The notes under the pieces: generated by a model
Told to the model about the DNA's origin: nothing
What the model saw: the letters and a program-made list of their open reading frames with translations, nothing else
The model's database searches: none
In this document: positions 24,427-39,200 of the stretch, in pieces
Position numbering within the stretch: the first letter of the stretch is position 1
Layout: each line of letters begins with the position of its first letter
Assembly: GCA_033439265.1 (NCBI GenBank)
Contig: JAVTVX010000012.1
Location: forward strand, 31,070,761-31,134,760
DNA: 64,000 bases
From: Dillenia suffruticosa
Lineage: Eukaryota > Streptophyta > Magnoliopsida > Dilleniales > Dilleniaceae
Reading direction: 5' to 3'
Position numbers and translations under genes: made by a program

Positions 24427-27400
24427 ATGAGCAGCGAAGAAGAGAAGAACAGGGGAGTAGGAGGAGGAATCTCCTACGGAGAACCCCAGGAATACCACTA
24501 TGGAACCTTCCAAGGCGTAGCCAACTATTACCCTCCGCCGCCGCCATCTCAACATCACCCACCGCCATCTGTCGGTTACCCTCAACCGGTGCCGCCTCCA
24601 GGCGCTCCTTACTATTCTCATAGCTATCAAACCGTTCCGGGTACAAGAACAAAAACCCTTCTTTGAATTTTCTCTGTCTAGTTTTTGTTGTCTTTTTGGT
24701 TTTTCTCTTTTTTTTTTGTATTAATTAATTTCTGGGTTTTAATAACCATGCTTCATTTATCAATTCTAAGGGCAAAATTGTGATTATGAAGATTTTTGGT
24801 TTATGGGTTTGACTTGTAATTAGAGGGTATTAAGGATGAAACTGAAGATTGTGGGGATTGTGAAATTAGCTTGTGGATTTCGTCTTTTTTTGGGTGGGGA
24901 GGTTTGCATTATATATAGAAATTCGGTGTCTTGAAATTTATTTTTTGTGGTTTTAGGTCTGGTTGATAGGACTTGGAGGGCTTTTGGGATCAAATTGCAG
25001 GATTTTGCTTATTCGGAGACTATTGGATTAGGGAGTGAATTTGCCCTCCGCTATGCCTGTATAGTGTTGACTTAGGTGAAATGTGGTTCTTTGCAGTTTT
25101 GGGTGATTGGCGGAACTTAAAGGGTAGTTTGGATCAAATTGCTGGTTTGGGGGATTAATGATGGATCCTTGGATCATAAAGCTGCGCTATCTTGATTAAT
25201 CTTGATACTCAAAGAGTTTGTGGAGGATATTTTGGTTGCTTAACAGGAGTTAGGGGAATTGGATGAAATTTCAGGCTTTGGATTCTGAAGTTGGGCAGTG
25301 GATTTCATTTTTTTGGGGGTGTTTTCTTGCTTGATCAAGTCCATGGTTACAGAGGGTGATGGGTTTTGTAAAGGGATGCAGGGTGTGGCCGGCAAAATCT
25401 TGCAAGTTCTATAGAAAATTTTTTTGACGGTGATGCCATTATGTTGGGAGCATTGGACAGATTAATTTAAATATTCAAAGCAATTTAAGGAGGGCCTTAC
25501 TATGCCCCGTCTCCTTTCTGGAGTTTCACCCCCCTTTCAGGTGACCTTTACATAAGAAGCTTGTAGGGGCTTGCTCATGATGGATGGAGTTCATTTCTTT
25601 TATCTAGTTTGTGAGAAAGGTGAAAGGCGTTCTATCTTCTTTAAATGACTTTCTCCTTGGTACCTGATTTTGGGTTCTTATTCTTTGTGATTTGGTTGTT
25701 TGGAAACAAGATTATACATTTACATCATATGTCACAATGGAGAATTGGCTGCCATGAGACCAGTTATAGCTAAATAAAATTCTACATGGGTGGTGTTGGG
25801 AAAAGCTCAACTCAGCTCAAGTTGTCTGAACTTATTTTTATTATATCTTATTCTATTTGTAATAATTTTCAACTAATATGAAAATTTTGAATAAAAAAGT
25901 ATGGTTTGCAAATAGAAGTCAAATATTCTTGCAAAAGATATTTAAATTATTATAATTACGTTAATATTTTTTTAATTGATAGATATACCTAATGTTAGCT
26001 GAGGAAACTTCAACTTTCAAAAATGGGCCATGATATAATTAATTATTTATTTGGCTAGGAATTTAGATTTTTAGGGCATTTGTTATAGTAAAAAAAAAAA
26101 AAAATAGCTGCTTTAAAGCTAGAAGTGAATAAATTCTTTATATGTTACTTTGGTTCACTGTATAGGCAGATGTGAGGAATTTCTACATGTGGGGCTAAAT
26201 GGCATGATTATTGATTAAAATTGAACTTATGATTAATGTATTTTTTCTTTTTTTGGGGGGGGGGAGAGAGAGAGAGAGTTGAATCTAGGTGATGTGGGAC
26301 AAGAAGGCAATAATTGTGAAAATAAGTATTTTCAAAATATTTTGACATTTTGCTAATTTTGAGGTGTTTAATAAGTTAATTGAATGTGATTCCCAGATTT
26401 GGTGAATTGAGAAGATGAAGAATTAATGTTTTACCTGCTAGGGCTGATATTTAGGACTCATATGATAGGCAGACCATGATTATTGTATCTGGATAATTGT
26501 TTTGATCAATTCAATATCCTCTTCATGGTGTCTGCTGTGTGTCTCTGGATTCTTCCTCTATTATCCTTCCCTCTCTTTCCTCTGGGTTCTCTCTCTCACG
26601 TGTTTATCTCTCTTCTTAAAAATAGATTAGTTCAAATATTATAGTACAGGTTCATTCTTATGTACTAATTAAGCTCATCTGCTGATGGGTTTTACTTTGC
26701 TACCTGTGGCTATGAGGACAGTTGCTAAATTTAGAGTGCAAAGGGATTGGGATTAGGAATATCATGTAAAAATTACAGGCATTCATAGTTAAACACCAAA
26801 ACATGCAGCCCACCTTTTTGTTGTATTGTTGGCTTGTTGAACCCAAAGCAAAATTTGAACCGATAAACATCTTTTTTACAAGTTGAATTTCCACCATTTA
26901 AGTTTGACTAGTTTGGCTCTGCTTGACTTTACATGTTCTGAGTTTTATAGTAATTCTCAATTACAGAGGACTAATATTTTGTTTCTAATGAGAGAAAATT
27001 ATTTGGAGTAGCTTTGAAATACTTGTTTTGGGAGTTACCCTGTCTGAAGCGTAGGAGTGGTAGTAAGAAGAAGATCAAATAGAAGGCAACCACAAAAGCA
27101 TGAAGAGGGGCTTTGAAAAATGTGATTTGCAAGTTAGATTGAAAAATGGAGCAGTTGAAAGAAGGAGAATAAATTGCGGGCAACTAGTCTAATTGCTTTC
27201 AACATCTGAGTTAGTAGGACAGGAAGAGATGATTTGTTCGAGTAATGGAATATAAATCATGGCTGCTACAATCATTTGTATAAACATTTCTTTTTTCTTT
27301 AACAATTAGTGTGGATATGGTAAAAACAAATGGGTTTGGACATTGTTTCTCACTAGCTTTTGTCCTTGCTTGTGACATTAAGAGTTATGCGTTGTGGTGT

Positions 27401-30400
27401 TCACAAATCTTGGTGCTGTTCTATTTACTATATAAAGAAAGATTTATTATTTTAAACGTATCGTGACTCTATCCTTAAAGAAAATTATAGTGATTGGTGT
27501 TGCTCATCAAAATATGTACATTATAATGTGTATGAGAAGGGGCCCAAACACGAAAAGGTAAACTCCATAGTTTTTTCCTATTTGAATTATGTATGATTCT
27601 GATATATACCTATCAATGCAATTACATTATATTGGTCTTCCTCATTCAAACTAGTTTCTTCTTGTGTTCAAGGTTATGCCATGGCTGAAGGGACTCCTGT
27701 AAGAGAACGCCGTCTTCCTTGCCGTGGGCTTGGAATTGGATGGTTTCTGTAAGTTTACATATTCTCCTTTCTGCTCTGTGTAGGTTGATGTTTGTTACCA
27801 GGACCTTAATGAAAGCACGATGTAATACACATGTTACGCAACAGTTAATTGCCTGCCTATGATACCAAAATTCTTATCCATATTATCATCGTCATTTATC
27901 TGAAGATCATTTCCAACCATATAAAAAAAATGTCCAATCAGATCTTTGATGCTGGATTATCTGGATGCAAAGCCTTTATAGGCTGATATTTCTGTTGGCC
28001 TAAATTCATGATATTTCTGTTGGCCTAAGTTCATGCGTACAGACACAATTTTACAACGTATTGTATAGACCTAGAAATTTTTGGACACGCCCCGCTTATA
28101 CGACAACATTGAGTTAAACGAGTTATATTTAAACTAATCACATGTTGTGTCAAAATCGTGTTTGACACACCTAGACTTGATAATGAATGTATCAATATAT
28201 AGGTTAACCCTTTAACCCGTTTAAATACGATATATAAATATTTATATTTTAGGTCTTCACTTGTTATAACTGTTATATACCAAAGGATCTCTCTAAGCAC
28301 TTACCCTTCATTGATATAACTGAAGTGGAGCGGAAGTATCTCACTTTACAACAGATTTAGGATTGAAACATGCTTGTAGCATTTGGCATGCTTGAACCTC
28401 ACATGGTTATAAAGTGAGATGCCTCAGTTCCACTTGGTTACAGAGATAAGTGGTGGGTGCTTCAATCCAACATGACAAGTCCCAAAGAGATCCTTCGGTA
28501 CATAAATGCGACCTTGTCCTCAACAAAGTGAGGCGACTTTTGTGGGATAAATCCACTTATCTACACATCATATGTTTAGTTAAACGTGTTATTTTTGTCG
28601 TGTCGAATAACCTCCTCAATAAACATGTCAATGACTTGATTAATAAACATGTCAATGACTCCTAAATTTGAACTGTATCAACTAATTAACATGTCATTTT
28701 TAGACATGAAAACATGAATTGCCAGGCCTAGCATTATATTGGTTCAGTCCACTCATGATTGGCCATTGTTGATGTGCTCTTGACCATTTGCATGACTGAA
28801 ATTTTGAAACCTCTTAGTTTCTTGATAAGGAACAAAGTAAAATGTATTTACAGAACTTGGACGAAAGTTGATTAAACTCAGATCTTTCGCCCCACCAAAC
28901 CCCCCCCCCAAAAAAAAAAACAAAATTATGTGCAATGTGGGAGAAGGACATAATAATTTGTAGTCTTTAATCCAAGTTGAATCATTTTATGGCTTTTCCA
29001 TTTAAAGTTGACACTGATGATTTTTTTTTTTTAATTATTTGCCAGGTTTTTAATTGGTTTCATTTTCGGTGCCATCCCCTGGTATGTTGGAGCATTTATG
29101 CTGATGTGTGCCCGAGTGGATTACAGAGAGAAACCTGGACTTATGGCATGCATGATTGCCGTGAGTATCCATCTTGTACTTGCTCCTTTTGTTTTCCCTG
29201 AATTGTATCTTAAGATTCATCCAAATGACTTTTTGCATGTGGGAGCGCTTTCATGCTTATTGTTCATTGGTGTTGAAAAGAAATATTTGGCTTTTTCATC
29301 TGAACTAAATTACTATACTTTCTTGGAGGTTATGTCTTGCGAAGTTTGGAAATTTCGAGTTGGAGTTGCTGTTCAAATTCCATCACTGTTGTTGATATTA
29401 TATCTTGTGTGTAATATTCTTCTGAAAGTGATTACCCTGTTTGTGTATTGCCATCCACTTTTTTTTAGATCATGTAAAGCCCTTGATGCTGTTGCCCTAT
29501 ACAATGAATGGGATCATGTTAGTGAAGGTTATGAACAAAAAGCTTTTTGAACTAAAAAACAAAATTCAAATGTTTTAGATATAATAACTTGTTAATGCTA
29601 TGAATATGTAAAATCCAATGGTTAGTTTATAATCTTCAAGCTCTTGCAAGCAAGACTATTCAAGCATAAAGAAGAGGAAAGTCACATGTTTAGTTTGATG
29701 CATAAGAAGGAAGATGGTTTAACTACAAGAGGGAGCCTTCCCTTATTTCTTTCATAGGGGGAGAAACGTTAGGTTGGGGATAATGCTTCTCCTGAGCTGC
29801 AGTTTAGAAAATGATGCTTTAAAGCCTCTTTTCCTAGGGTTAAACAATAGAAACCTGAATGAGACATATAATACAAGTGACACAACTAAAATAGTAGTGA
29901 GAAAGGCTTGCCAGAATCATGATTAGTGATTAAAATTGGGGATAGCGTGATGAATATTTAACAAATATTTTGAGTTGAGAAGTAATCTTTATGACGAATC
30001 TACTGAGATTTTGATGTATATCTGTGCATGCATTTGCATGTTTTGAATGAGTCAGAGTGGCCTAGTATTTTAACTACTACCATTATTTTATAGGTTACCA
30101 TGTGTTAATAACCTTTGGGCTCTTGATTCTGCTGCAATATATAGTACATGGATGAGGGGTGGCAAATTTTCCAGACATGCTGCAATGTTTTTTTCCTTGA
30201 TATTTTTATTCCGGGAATATCAAGAAGTTAGAAATGATGACACTTTTCAATTAAATTACATGAAAATCAGAAATTTCAATGAAGAAGATGGGATGAATGT
30301 TTTTGGTTGCATAGTTGCTGTCTTTATCTCACTGGTCATTGCGCTGTTGCTCTTGGAGCCAGTTGTACAAACCTTTGCCCTTGGTGCTACTATGTTTTCA

Positions 30401-30729
30401 CATATATAGATCAGAGTTCCTTTGAAGAAGTCTTTCGGATGTCTTTTAATTTGGAAAGGTGTAATGATTGCAAATTAACTTTGGATGCTATATGACTATA
30501 TCTTAGTTTTGCTGTGGTTTTTGTCCCTCATAAAAACAAGATTCTATCCGGGAAGAATGTCATGTTCTAGTTCATAAATATATCCCATTTTCACTTGATC
30601 TTCTTTCCTAGCTGGTCTGCTTTCTTACACTTGACTATGCTCATTTGGGGTTTTTCTTTCCATGTGCAGTCCGTTCTTGTTGTGATTGTCGTTATTCTTG
30701 GTGTGACGAGGGAGTCGGATATGTGGTGA
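24427..30729 (+). CDS. 60S ribosomal protein L18a-like membrane protein, 4 exons
   Basis: Exons by hand: 24427-24640, 27673-27748, 29046-29160 and 30670-30729, all with GT-AG introns and a continuous frame, giving 154 residues. The N-terminal 70 residues are rich in Pro, Tyr, Gly and His (PPPPPSQHHPPP, PQPVPPPGAPYY). Next comes the family core RERRLPCRGLGIGWFL, a membrane segment (about 91-118, GFIFGAIPWYVGAFM), the DYREKPGLMACMIA motif, and a second hydrophobic segment (about 131-147). Despite its name this plant family is unrelated to ribosomal protein L18a and is predicted to be a small two-span membrane protein; its biochemical role is not known to me. The true L18a gene starts 3.4 kb downstream on the same strand. 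Introns are long (3.0, 1.3 and 1.5 kb). Confidence 0.88.
28323..28435 (+). repeat. Imperfect inverted repeat in intron 2 of the L18a-like gene
   Basis: The 26-base arm at 28323-28348 (AAGTGGAGCGGAAGTATCTC and on) pairs with 28410-28435. Twenty-two positions are canonical pairs, two are G:U wobbles in the + strand RNA and two are mismatches, around a 61-base loop. Weak similarity continues a few bases outward. It could be a MITE remnant or a transcribed hairpin. Confidence 0.7.
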
Positions 30730-31179
30730 GGTCCAAGATGACTGCAAAATGCCTGTATATATCTGTACCCACAAAAAGAAAAACAAAAAAGGAAACAAAA
30801 AGACCTGAATGGTGAGTGATGGGATGATCTTAACGTTGATGGGGAAATGTGATGTTGAAATTTTTTATAGCTATTGATATTTCATTGTTTCTCACAAAGT
30901 TGGTATATTTGGTGCGTGTTCAAAAACTACTGTTTGATGATCAGTTGTTGAAAGCTTCTCATGAAATATTTGGTGCTTCAGTTGTGGTTGAAACTAATCG
31001 GATTTTGTGAGGCTTGTTTGCTAATTTTCCATAGCTGCAGGGGGCGAAGACAGAAGGGTGGTGTTTATGAATTATAACAACCCCCCCCCTCCGGGGTTGT
31101 GGTTTAATGAAATTGTATATGATGATTTTTCGGACTTTATGTTGCCTATGTTAAATTATCAAATAATTTTTATAATTAT
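30730..31179. other. 3' flank of the L18a-like gene
   Basis: Probable 3' untranslated region just after the stop at 30729, then intergenic DNA with a C-run at 31081-31090. Nothing further is recognised. Confidence 0.4.
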
Positions 31180-32237
31180 TTTTCAGAAGGATAAATTACA
31201 CTTTTTCACTTGTGATCAGATCAAAATTCACATACTTTTTCTATGGTGAAAAAATATCCACTTATAATCCTTTGGTTTTTAAAAAATCAAAAGTGGGGCG
31301 GAATATTGTGAAATTAATGGTAATGTAACGGAAACGTGTTAAATGTTGATTAAAAAGAGAGAGGGCTCGTGATCGGCCGCTCGAGTGTGTAACAATAGAA
31401 GTAAAGAAGAGGTAGTTTAGATTGTTAAGTAGTTATTGCAGGTGGTTAGATCAGTTGCAAGTTAGGGAGCAACCGGTAACTGAATAATAACTGTAGCTCA
31501 AGATAGTATAGAACTCATAAGGAGAGTATAAGAATGCCGTAAAATAGAAAGGAAGCCGGAATATGAAAGTGGTCTTCTTCTCTTTTTCTCTCTCTATCTC
31601 TTCTTCTTCTCTCTCTTCTTTCCTTCACCTTCTTCTACCTATAATCATTCTTCAGAATCCATTACAGAGTCCTTTGGGACTGATTATTGCAGCTGAGTTG
31701 TTCGAAGGAGCAGTGCAAATATTCAGACTCTGTCCTTGTCGACTTAGTAAACCTCAGTGAGTCGACTCTCTCTGAAGGTTGTGACAGAGTGCTCTAGATG
31801 CTTGTGGCCAATTGGTTAAAAGGCTCATAGTCGGGGACGGAGGAGAAAGAAGAGGGGGCTTTCTGCTGTTGGCAATAGGGGGAGAGAGAGATAGAGAGAG
31901 AGAGAGAGAAGAGAGATTGCTGTTGGTAGCGACAAAGGAGAGGAGAGCAGAGGAGAGAGAAGATTGGGGTTTGAATTTAACGAAGGCCATGGCTGTCGAG
32001 AGGAGAGAAAAGATTGGGGTAATTTTAGTTAAAAGAAAAAAAAAAATTAATCTTCCATGATAACTCAACGTTTTTGGCACGTGCATGCCGATCTCCGTTA
32101 AATCTGATCGTTTCTATTTATCTTTTATTTTATTTTTTTAATCATAAGGTCATAAATAGATATTTTTCACCATACGGGAAATATATAGATCTCGATCAAA
32201 TCACAAAAGAAAAAAGTGTAGTTTACCCATTTCAGAA
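31180..32237. mobile_element. Non-autonomous Mutator-like (MULE) element with long terminal inverted repeats
   Basis: The element spans 31189-32228. The left end reads GGATAAATTACACTTTTTCA, and the inverted right end reads GGGTAAACTACACTTTTTTC. Similarity continues through TTGTGAT..GATC..ATGGTGAAAAA(A)TATC for about 90 bp or more on each side. The 9-bp flanks TTTTCAGAA (31180-31188) and ATTTCAGAA (32229-32237) form a target duplication with one mismatch. The interior has a CT-rich tract (31565-31630) and a GA-rich tract (31869-31910) but no transposase. Open frames on both strands at 31563-32086 are low-complexity. It sits between the L18a-like and L18a genes. Confidence 0.85.
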
Positions 32238-33790
32238 TTATATTGATTTTTCAGAATTTATAATGTTAAAATTGATTATATATGTATTGAGGAAGAATGG
32301 CTTAACCTTTTGTAATTGGTCTTTTGAGTGGCCAATTAGGACATCTTAATGGTCTCTTGGGTTACTTGTTCTTTCCAAAAGTGGATTTATGAACCAAATA
32401 AAAAAAATAAAAAATAAATTTCATATTATTTTCTGTTCCAACAAAAAAAAAATCAAATTGGAAATGAATTCTAATTTTTTTATGGAGCTAATTTAGTTTC
32501 AAGCACAGTCTTTGATATGTGGACATGCATTGAAACCATCACATAATGATAAATTTCTCCGTGAAAATTTATATAAGTGAGTATGCGATATAAAATAAAA
32601 TATAATAATATAAAAAAATTCATATAATCAACCTCATTTAGTAAAATAAATACTTAATTGATATTATTAGTTGTGTAAATTTTTATTGTTAATCCAACAA
32701 TTCTGAATATCCCTCTCTTGAGTTCCCAAGAAAACAGATTAGTGATATAAATTTATTTTCTTAATACGGTGATTTTAGATTTAAATTCTTATACACTAAA
32801 AAAAAAAATATCCCTCTCTTGATGGGGAAGGTTGGTGGCCATCTGGAAACTAGAAATGGTTATGAGAACATATGGATACTTTTTGGAAAAAGAAAAATTA
32901 GTACTATGACTGGAATAATAAGTTGATTATATTTGAGACAACTTTAAACTCACAATTGTAAGACTGTTTGGAGAGATTCAACCAGAAAATGAAAATGAAA
33001 ATGAAAATGAAAATAAAAATGAGTACTTCTCTTTAGAAGGTTATGTATTTATGAAAAAAGAAATCACAAAATGAAGGACACTTGGTAATGGCTTTCATGA
33101 CATATTGAAACTATCTTTTTATTTTTGGGTACTATATCTTAGATTTCGTCCGGTATCCGAGATTTTATTCTGATTAATCTGGACTGACCACTGTAGTGGT
33201 TTCTTTTGAAAGACAGATCTTTCAACAGGGAATGTTTCATACACATGAAGACTCGATATTTATAACGGAAGTCAAATTTCAATTATGTTTAACAATATTC
33301 AACCCCATATTCAATTAAATCAATCACATTGGTTATTAAAACTATCAGGAAAGAGAACTCACATACTTGGCTATTAACTTTGCCTTGCTCAGGAAACAGA
33401 ACCAGCGTGTTCGAGTTATTGGCTCATCTGACTCGGTAGCATGATTGGACCATTTAAGCCGGCTTGGCCCTGCCTAATAACTAATGAGGCCGGCATTGTT
33501 GTGGGAATATGTTTGAGTGCTTTGGTGACGAATGATTTAATAAAATAGGATATTAAATTTTTTAATTAAATTTTAGATTTAAAATTTAAAAATAAAAAAC
33601 AACTGTATTAAGAGAAATGTCCTTTAAATAATCCTTCATAGATATTTAAATTTAATTTATCGAAAGTTAATTTTAGATAATAATGATAGTAAAAAAAAAT
33701 AGTAAAAACTATATATATATTTGAGAGCCCTCTTTAATTTCAAAACCCAAACCCACAAACTATAGTTTGATATAAAACCCACCAGCTCAG
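32238..33790. other. Intergenic DNA upstream of RPL18a
   Basis: No gene is seen. A (AATGAA)n-type run lies at 32990-33020. A minus-strand SINE tail-like piece lies at about 33123-33195, reading CGGTATCCGAGATTTTATTC and TGATTAATCTGGACTGACC on the + strand. The rest is A+T-rich. Confidence 0.45.
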
Positions 33791-33793
33791 CCC

Positions 33794-33987
33794 GGCCCAT
33801 AAACAAAGCTGGGCAAAATGTTTCGCCTGGCCATGTTTGGAAATCACACATTTTGCTGAATTCAAAATGACCAACGTGGTAAGACCAAACAAGTAAGGGT
33901 AAAAGCGGCACACGCGGTAAGACCAAACAAGTAAGGGTAAAAGCGTAAAACCAATAATTTGATGAGGAGACGCACGAGTTAGGGTTT
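33794..33987 (+). promoter_or_regulatory. RPL18a promoter: site II element and telo-box
   Basis: GGCCCA at 33794-33799 is an inverted site II motif (TGGGCC). TAGGGTTT at 33980-33987 is a telo-box (AAACCCTA inverted), about 110 bp before the start codon. This pair is the recognised arrangement in plant ribosomal protein and other growth-linked promoters, bound by TCP and telobox-binding factors. A CACACCCACACCCC block and a GA run follow in the leader. Confidence 0.7.
33878..33945. repeat. Tandem direct duplication in the RPL18a promoter
   Basis: A 30-base sequence starting GGTAAGACCAAACAAGTAAG is repeated exactly at 33878-33907 and 33916-33945 (period 38). It lies between the site II motif and the telo-box, so the duplication changes their spacing. 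Confidence 0.95.
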
Positions 33988-34097
33988 TTTTTTTCTGCGC
34001 TGCCGCGTATTTAAGCGCAAAAAAAACCTAGTTCCTGATCTTGCACACCCACACCCCTGAGAGAGAGAGAGAGGAGAGAGGCGAAGAGGGTGGAGAA

Positions 34098-36213
<2,116 letters not shown>

Positions 36214-39200
36214 TTCTTGATTACCTTTTTTAGGAGTTATAAGGAGAGGAAAAGCATGGATCTTATGATGGAATTTGTTCTTTTCATTTTTGTGGTAGAA
36301 ACATGTGGTTGAACTTGGTTGTGATTTCCTTGATATGCTTGATTTTAATATATCTGACAGTAAGAGCTCATTTTGGTTTTTTGAGATGCCTATTATTTTT
36401 GTTCTGGAGTTTGTAGCATTGTGAAAGTTGAAGATGCATGATGAATGTTTGGTTGGTATTATAGATTTGCGATTTAACTTGTTGCGGAATGTTTGCCATC
36501 CATGGGTACGGCCTTACTTGGTTAAAGCACAATTTGAATCTTGGTGCGGCTAGGATAAGATGAGTTGGTCCTCCCAACAACCTTGGTTTGGGTTGTAGTT
36601 CTTGATTTCTTCTTTTTTTTTTCTTTCTTTCTCTCTCTCTCTCTCTCTTTTTTTTTTTGTTTACAAAGGTACTTGAAACCTAAAAATGTGTATTTTTCAC
36701 TTATTTTTGGTGAAATAAGAACATATTAAGACCCTATTATACTGATTTACAAGATATATTGTTGCTCTATTAATGATAAGGAATCGAGATTGATTAATCA
36801 TTGGCTCTCAAAGCAGAGACACGGTATATGCTGGGTCTTATTGAATCTCTGTCATTTGATTAACCCTTAATAGGTTTTGATATGTTCAATTGCGGCTCAC
36901 TGAAAATGGACAAGATGGTGATAATTTACTGCAATAATACATGGTGGAATGATCCTTTATGTTCTACTTTACATTGAGGACTAATATCTTACTTTTTGTT
37001 CCGAGTTGCATAATATGATTAAACATCTTTCAAGGATGCTTAGATGTAAGACAAATGAAAATAAACCAATACCCACTTCATAATTTCACTATATTTTCCT
37101 CTGCATTTTTCAATCTTTAAGGGTAAGTGGATGCATCGTCATACTTGATTGCTCAAGATAGTTTATGAAAAATGTTACCAAAAAACAAATGGTTTGAGTC
37201 TTCCTAGAATTACCAGCTTCCTAGTTCTTCTATGAGCTTGAAAGAGGAAAGATAATATGGTTTTGAGCATAGGCGTAAAGCTTAGCAGCACAACATACAC
37301 CAGCTCTTTTTTCTTCCTTTCTTTTCCCCCCACTATTTTTTTTTTCTGTGTTCTGTTCTTTGATGTGCTTGAAGAATTTGAGGAGTGATCATAACAAAAA
37401 TGTCTACATGTGCTCTTAAGAAAAATTGGTCTCACTCCATATTGTGCCACAAATACATGGACTCAATTTTTTTTTTGACAGGAGAAGAAAAGATGACCCC
37501 TGAACTTATGGCATTGTTAGCAGCTTAATCACCATCATTCTCACATACTAAAACTTGTGTGTTATTCAACCCGCTCTCTGTGTGGTTGGTGGGACATGGT
37601 TATATTTTACATCAGATCTCTCACTTTGCTAATTGGAAATCATTATGATGAATGCAAAGAAATCGGGTGGAAGTGCTCAATTGCTAGTGGGGTCATAAGG
37701 CCCTTTGCTAGATCACCATCTTGGATTTCCCAAGTCCTAAAAGTTGTATGATTCAAGGCTTGCAATGGTCCACATGTCTCACACTATAGGTTCATGCTTA
37801 TAATGCTAGCAGATTCAATCCAATTAAGATTATAACAAACACACAATCATTGTGAAATTGAAAATAAGAGATTAGCTTTATTACTTGAACGTAATGTAAT
37901 TTTGTGGGTTTGGATGGTCAAAATCACGGGTCATTGTAAATTTCAAGTGAGAGTCATTTTTGTGGGGGGTCTTTAAGACTAGTCTTGCGACAAGTAAAAG
38001 ACATTAAATGATACAGATGAAGTTAAATGTGGGGATCTCTGCTGGGTTCAAACCCAAACAACAAATTCTTCATGGCTAATGATTCCTAATTGTTGCATAA
38101 AAAGAACAGCAAAATGAAACAACCATACGAACTAAAATGTCATTGTCCTACAAATTGTAATTCGTGCATTTTTTCCACCCCACTCTCTCTCTCTCTCTCT
38201 CTCCCTTACCATCTGAAATTATATTCCGATTAATTCAATTCGAGTATCAATGAAATGCTATTTAAGGATGATTATTCTGATATAATTTTTTCTATTCCTA
38301 AATTTTAATCTGATATTTGATTAAAAAATCTAATACGCCATCATACACCCGACTCTCTCTCTCTATCTACCTAATTATATTGTCAAAAATATATATGCCC
38401 TAAACATTTGTTCTTTTTATTTCTTAAGAAAAGGTAAGAACAGATAATTGGTATAACTTTCAAAAATTTAGTTTACAAGTGTTCAAATTGTAATCAAGTG
38501 ATCATAGAATATTAGTTCACAAGGTATCAGGGAATGCTCATTTTTTCTTGCTTTCATATTCCTTTCAAAGATTTTTACATTCAGAAGATGTACATTTCAT
38601 ATTTCTAAATGGTTTAGGTAGCTCAGGTAGGTAAAAACCTATAGAGACCCTTTTTCTCTTTACAGGTTTTACCTGCTATGGCTTCCCCATGGCCCTAGAC
38701 TCTATAGGAAACCAAACCATCTCTTTGATGCAATGATTCTCTTATTACTGATTATTATGTCCCTGGATATCTTAATCTTTTTTTTTCTTTACCGACCAGC
38801 TCTTAACCTTTCATTTTAGAACCGGTTTCAATATTAAATTTGAAATTTCTAATCTAATTTAAATTTTAAAATCATGGCTTTCAAAACGGTGAGTTTAATT
38901 CGGTTTCGTTTTGTAATCAAATAATTATTATGAATATCATAATGATACGAACGGACAGTTGATAAAATGAGAATGATACTAAATCTATTGATCAAAATTT
39001 GAGTTTGAATTTTGGATATAAAATGAATCATATTGGGAGAGATCTTTCTATAAATAATTCAATAATAACTCGAACCAAATTAATCAAAATATGATTTTAA
39101 ATATTGATAGATTAAAAAGAAAAAAAATGTATACCACAGTGATACTGACCAAGCCCAGAATATCTTGCAATTAAAGGGTTATTCATGGTTGTTTATTTTA

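Noticed and set aside
29098-29550. 150-codon open frame overlapping exon 3 of the L18a-like gene
   Set aside because: It is exon 3 reading through a good donor site (GTGAGT at 29161) into intron 3; the family C-terminus is found in the exon at 30670.
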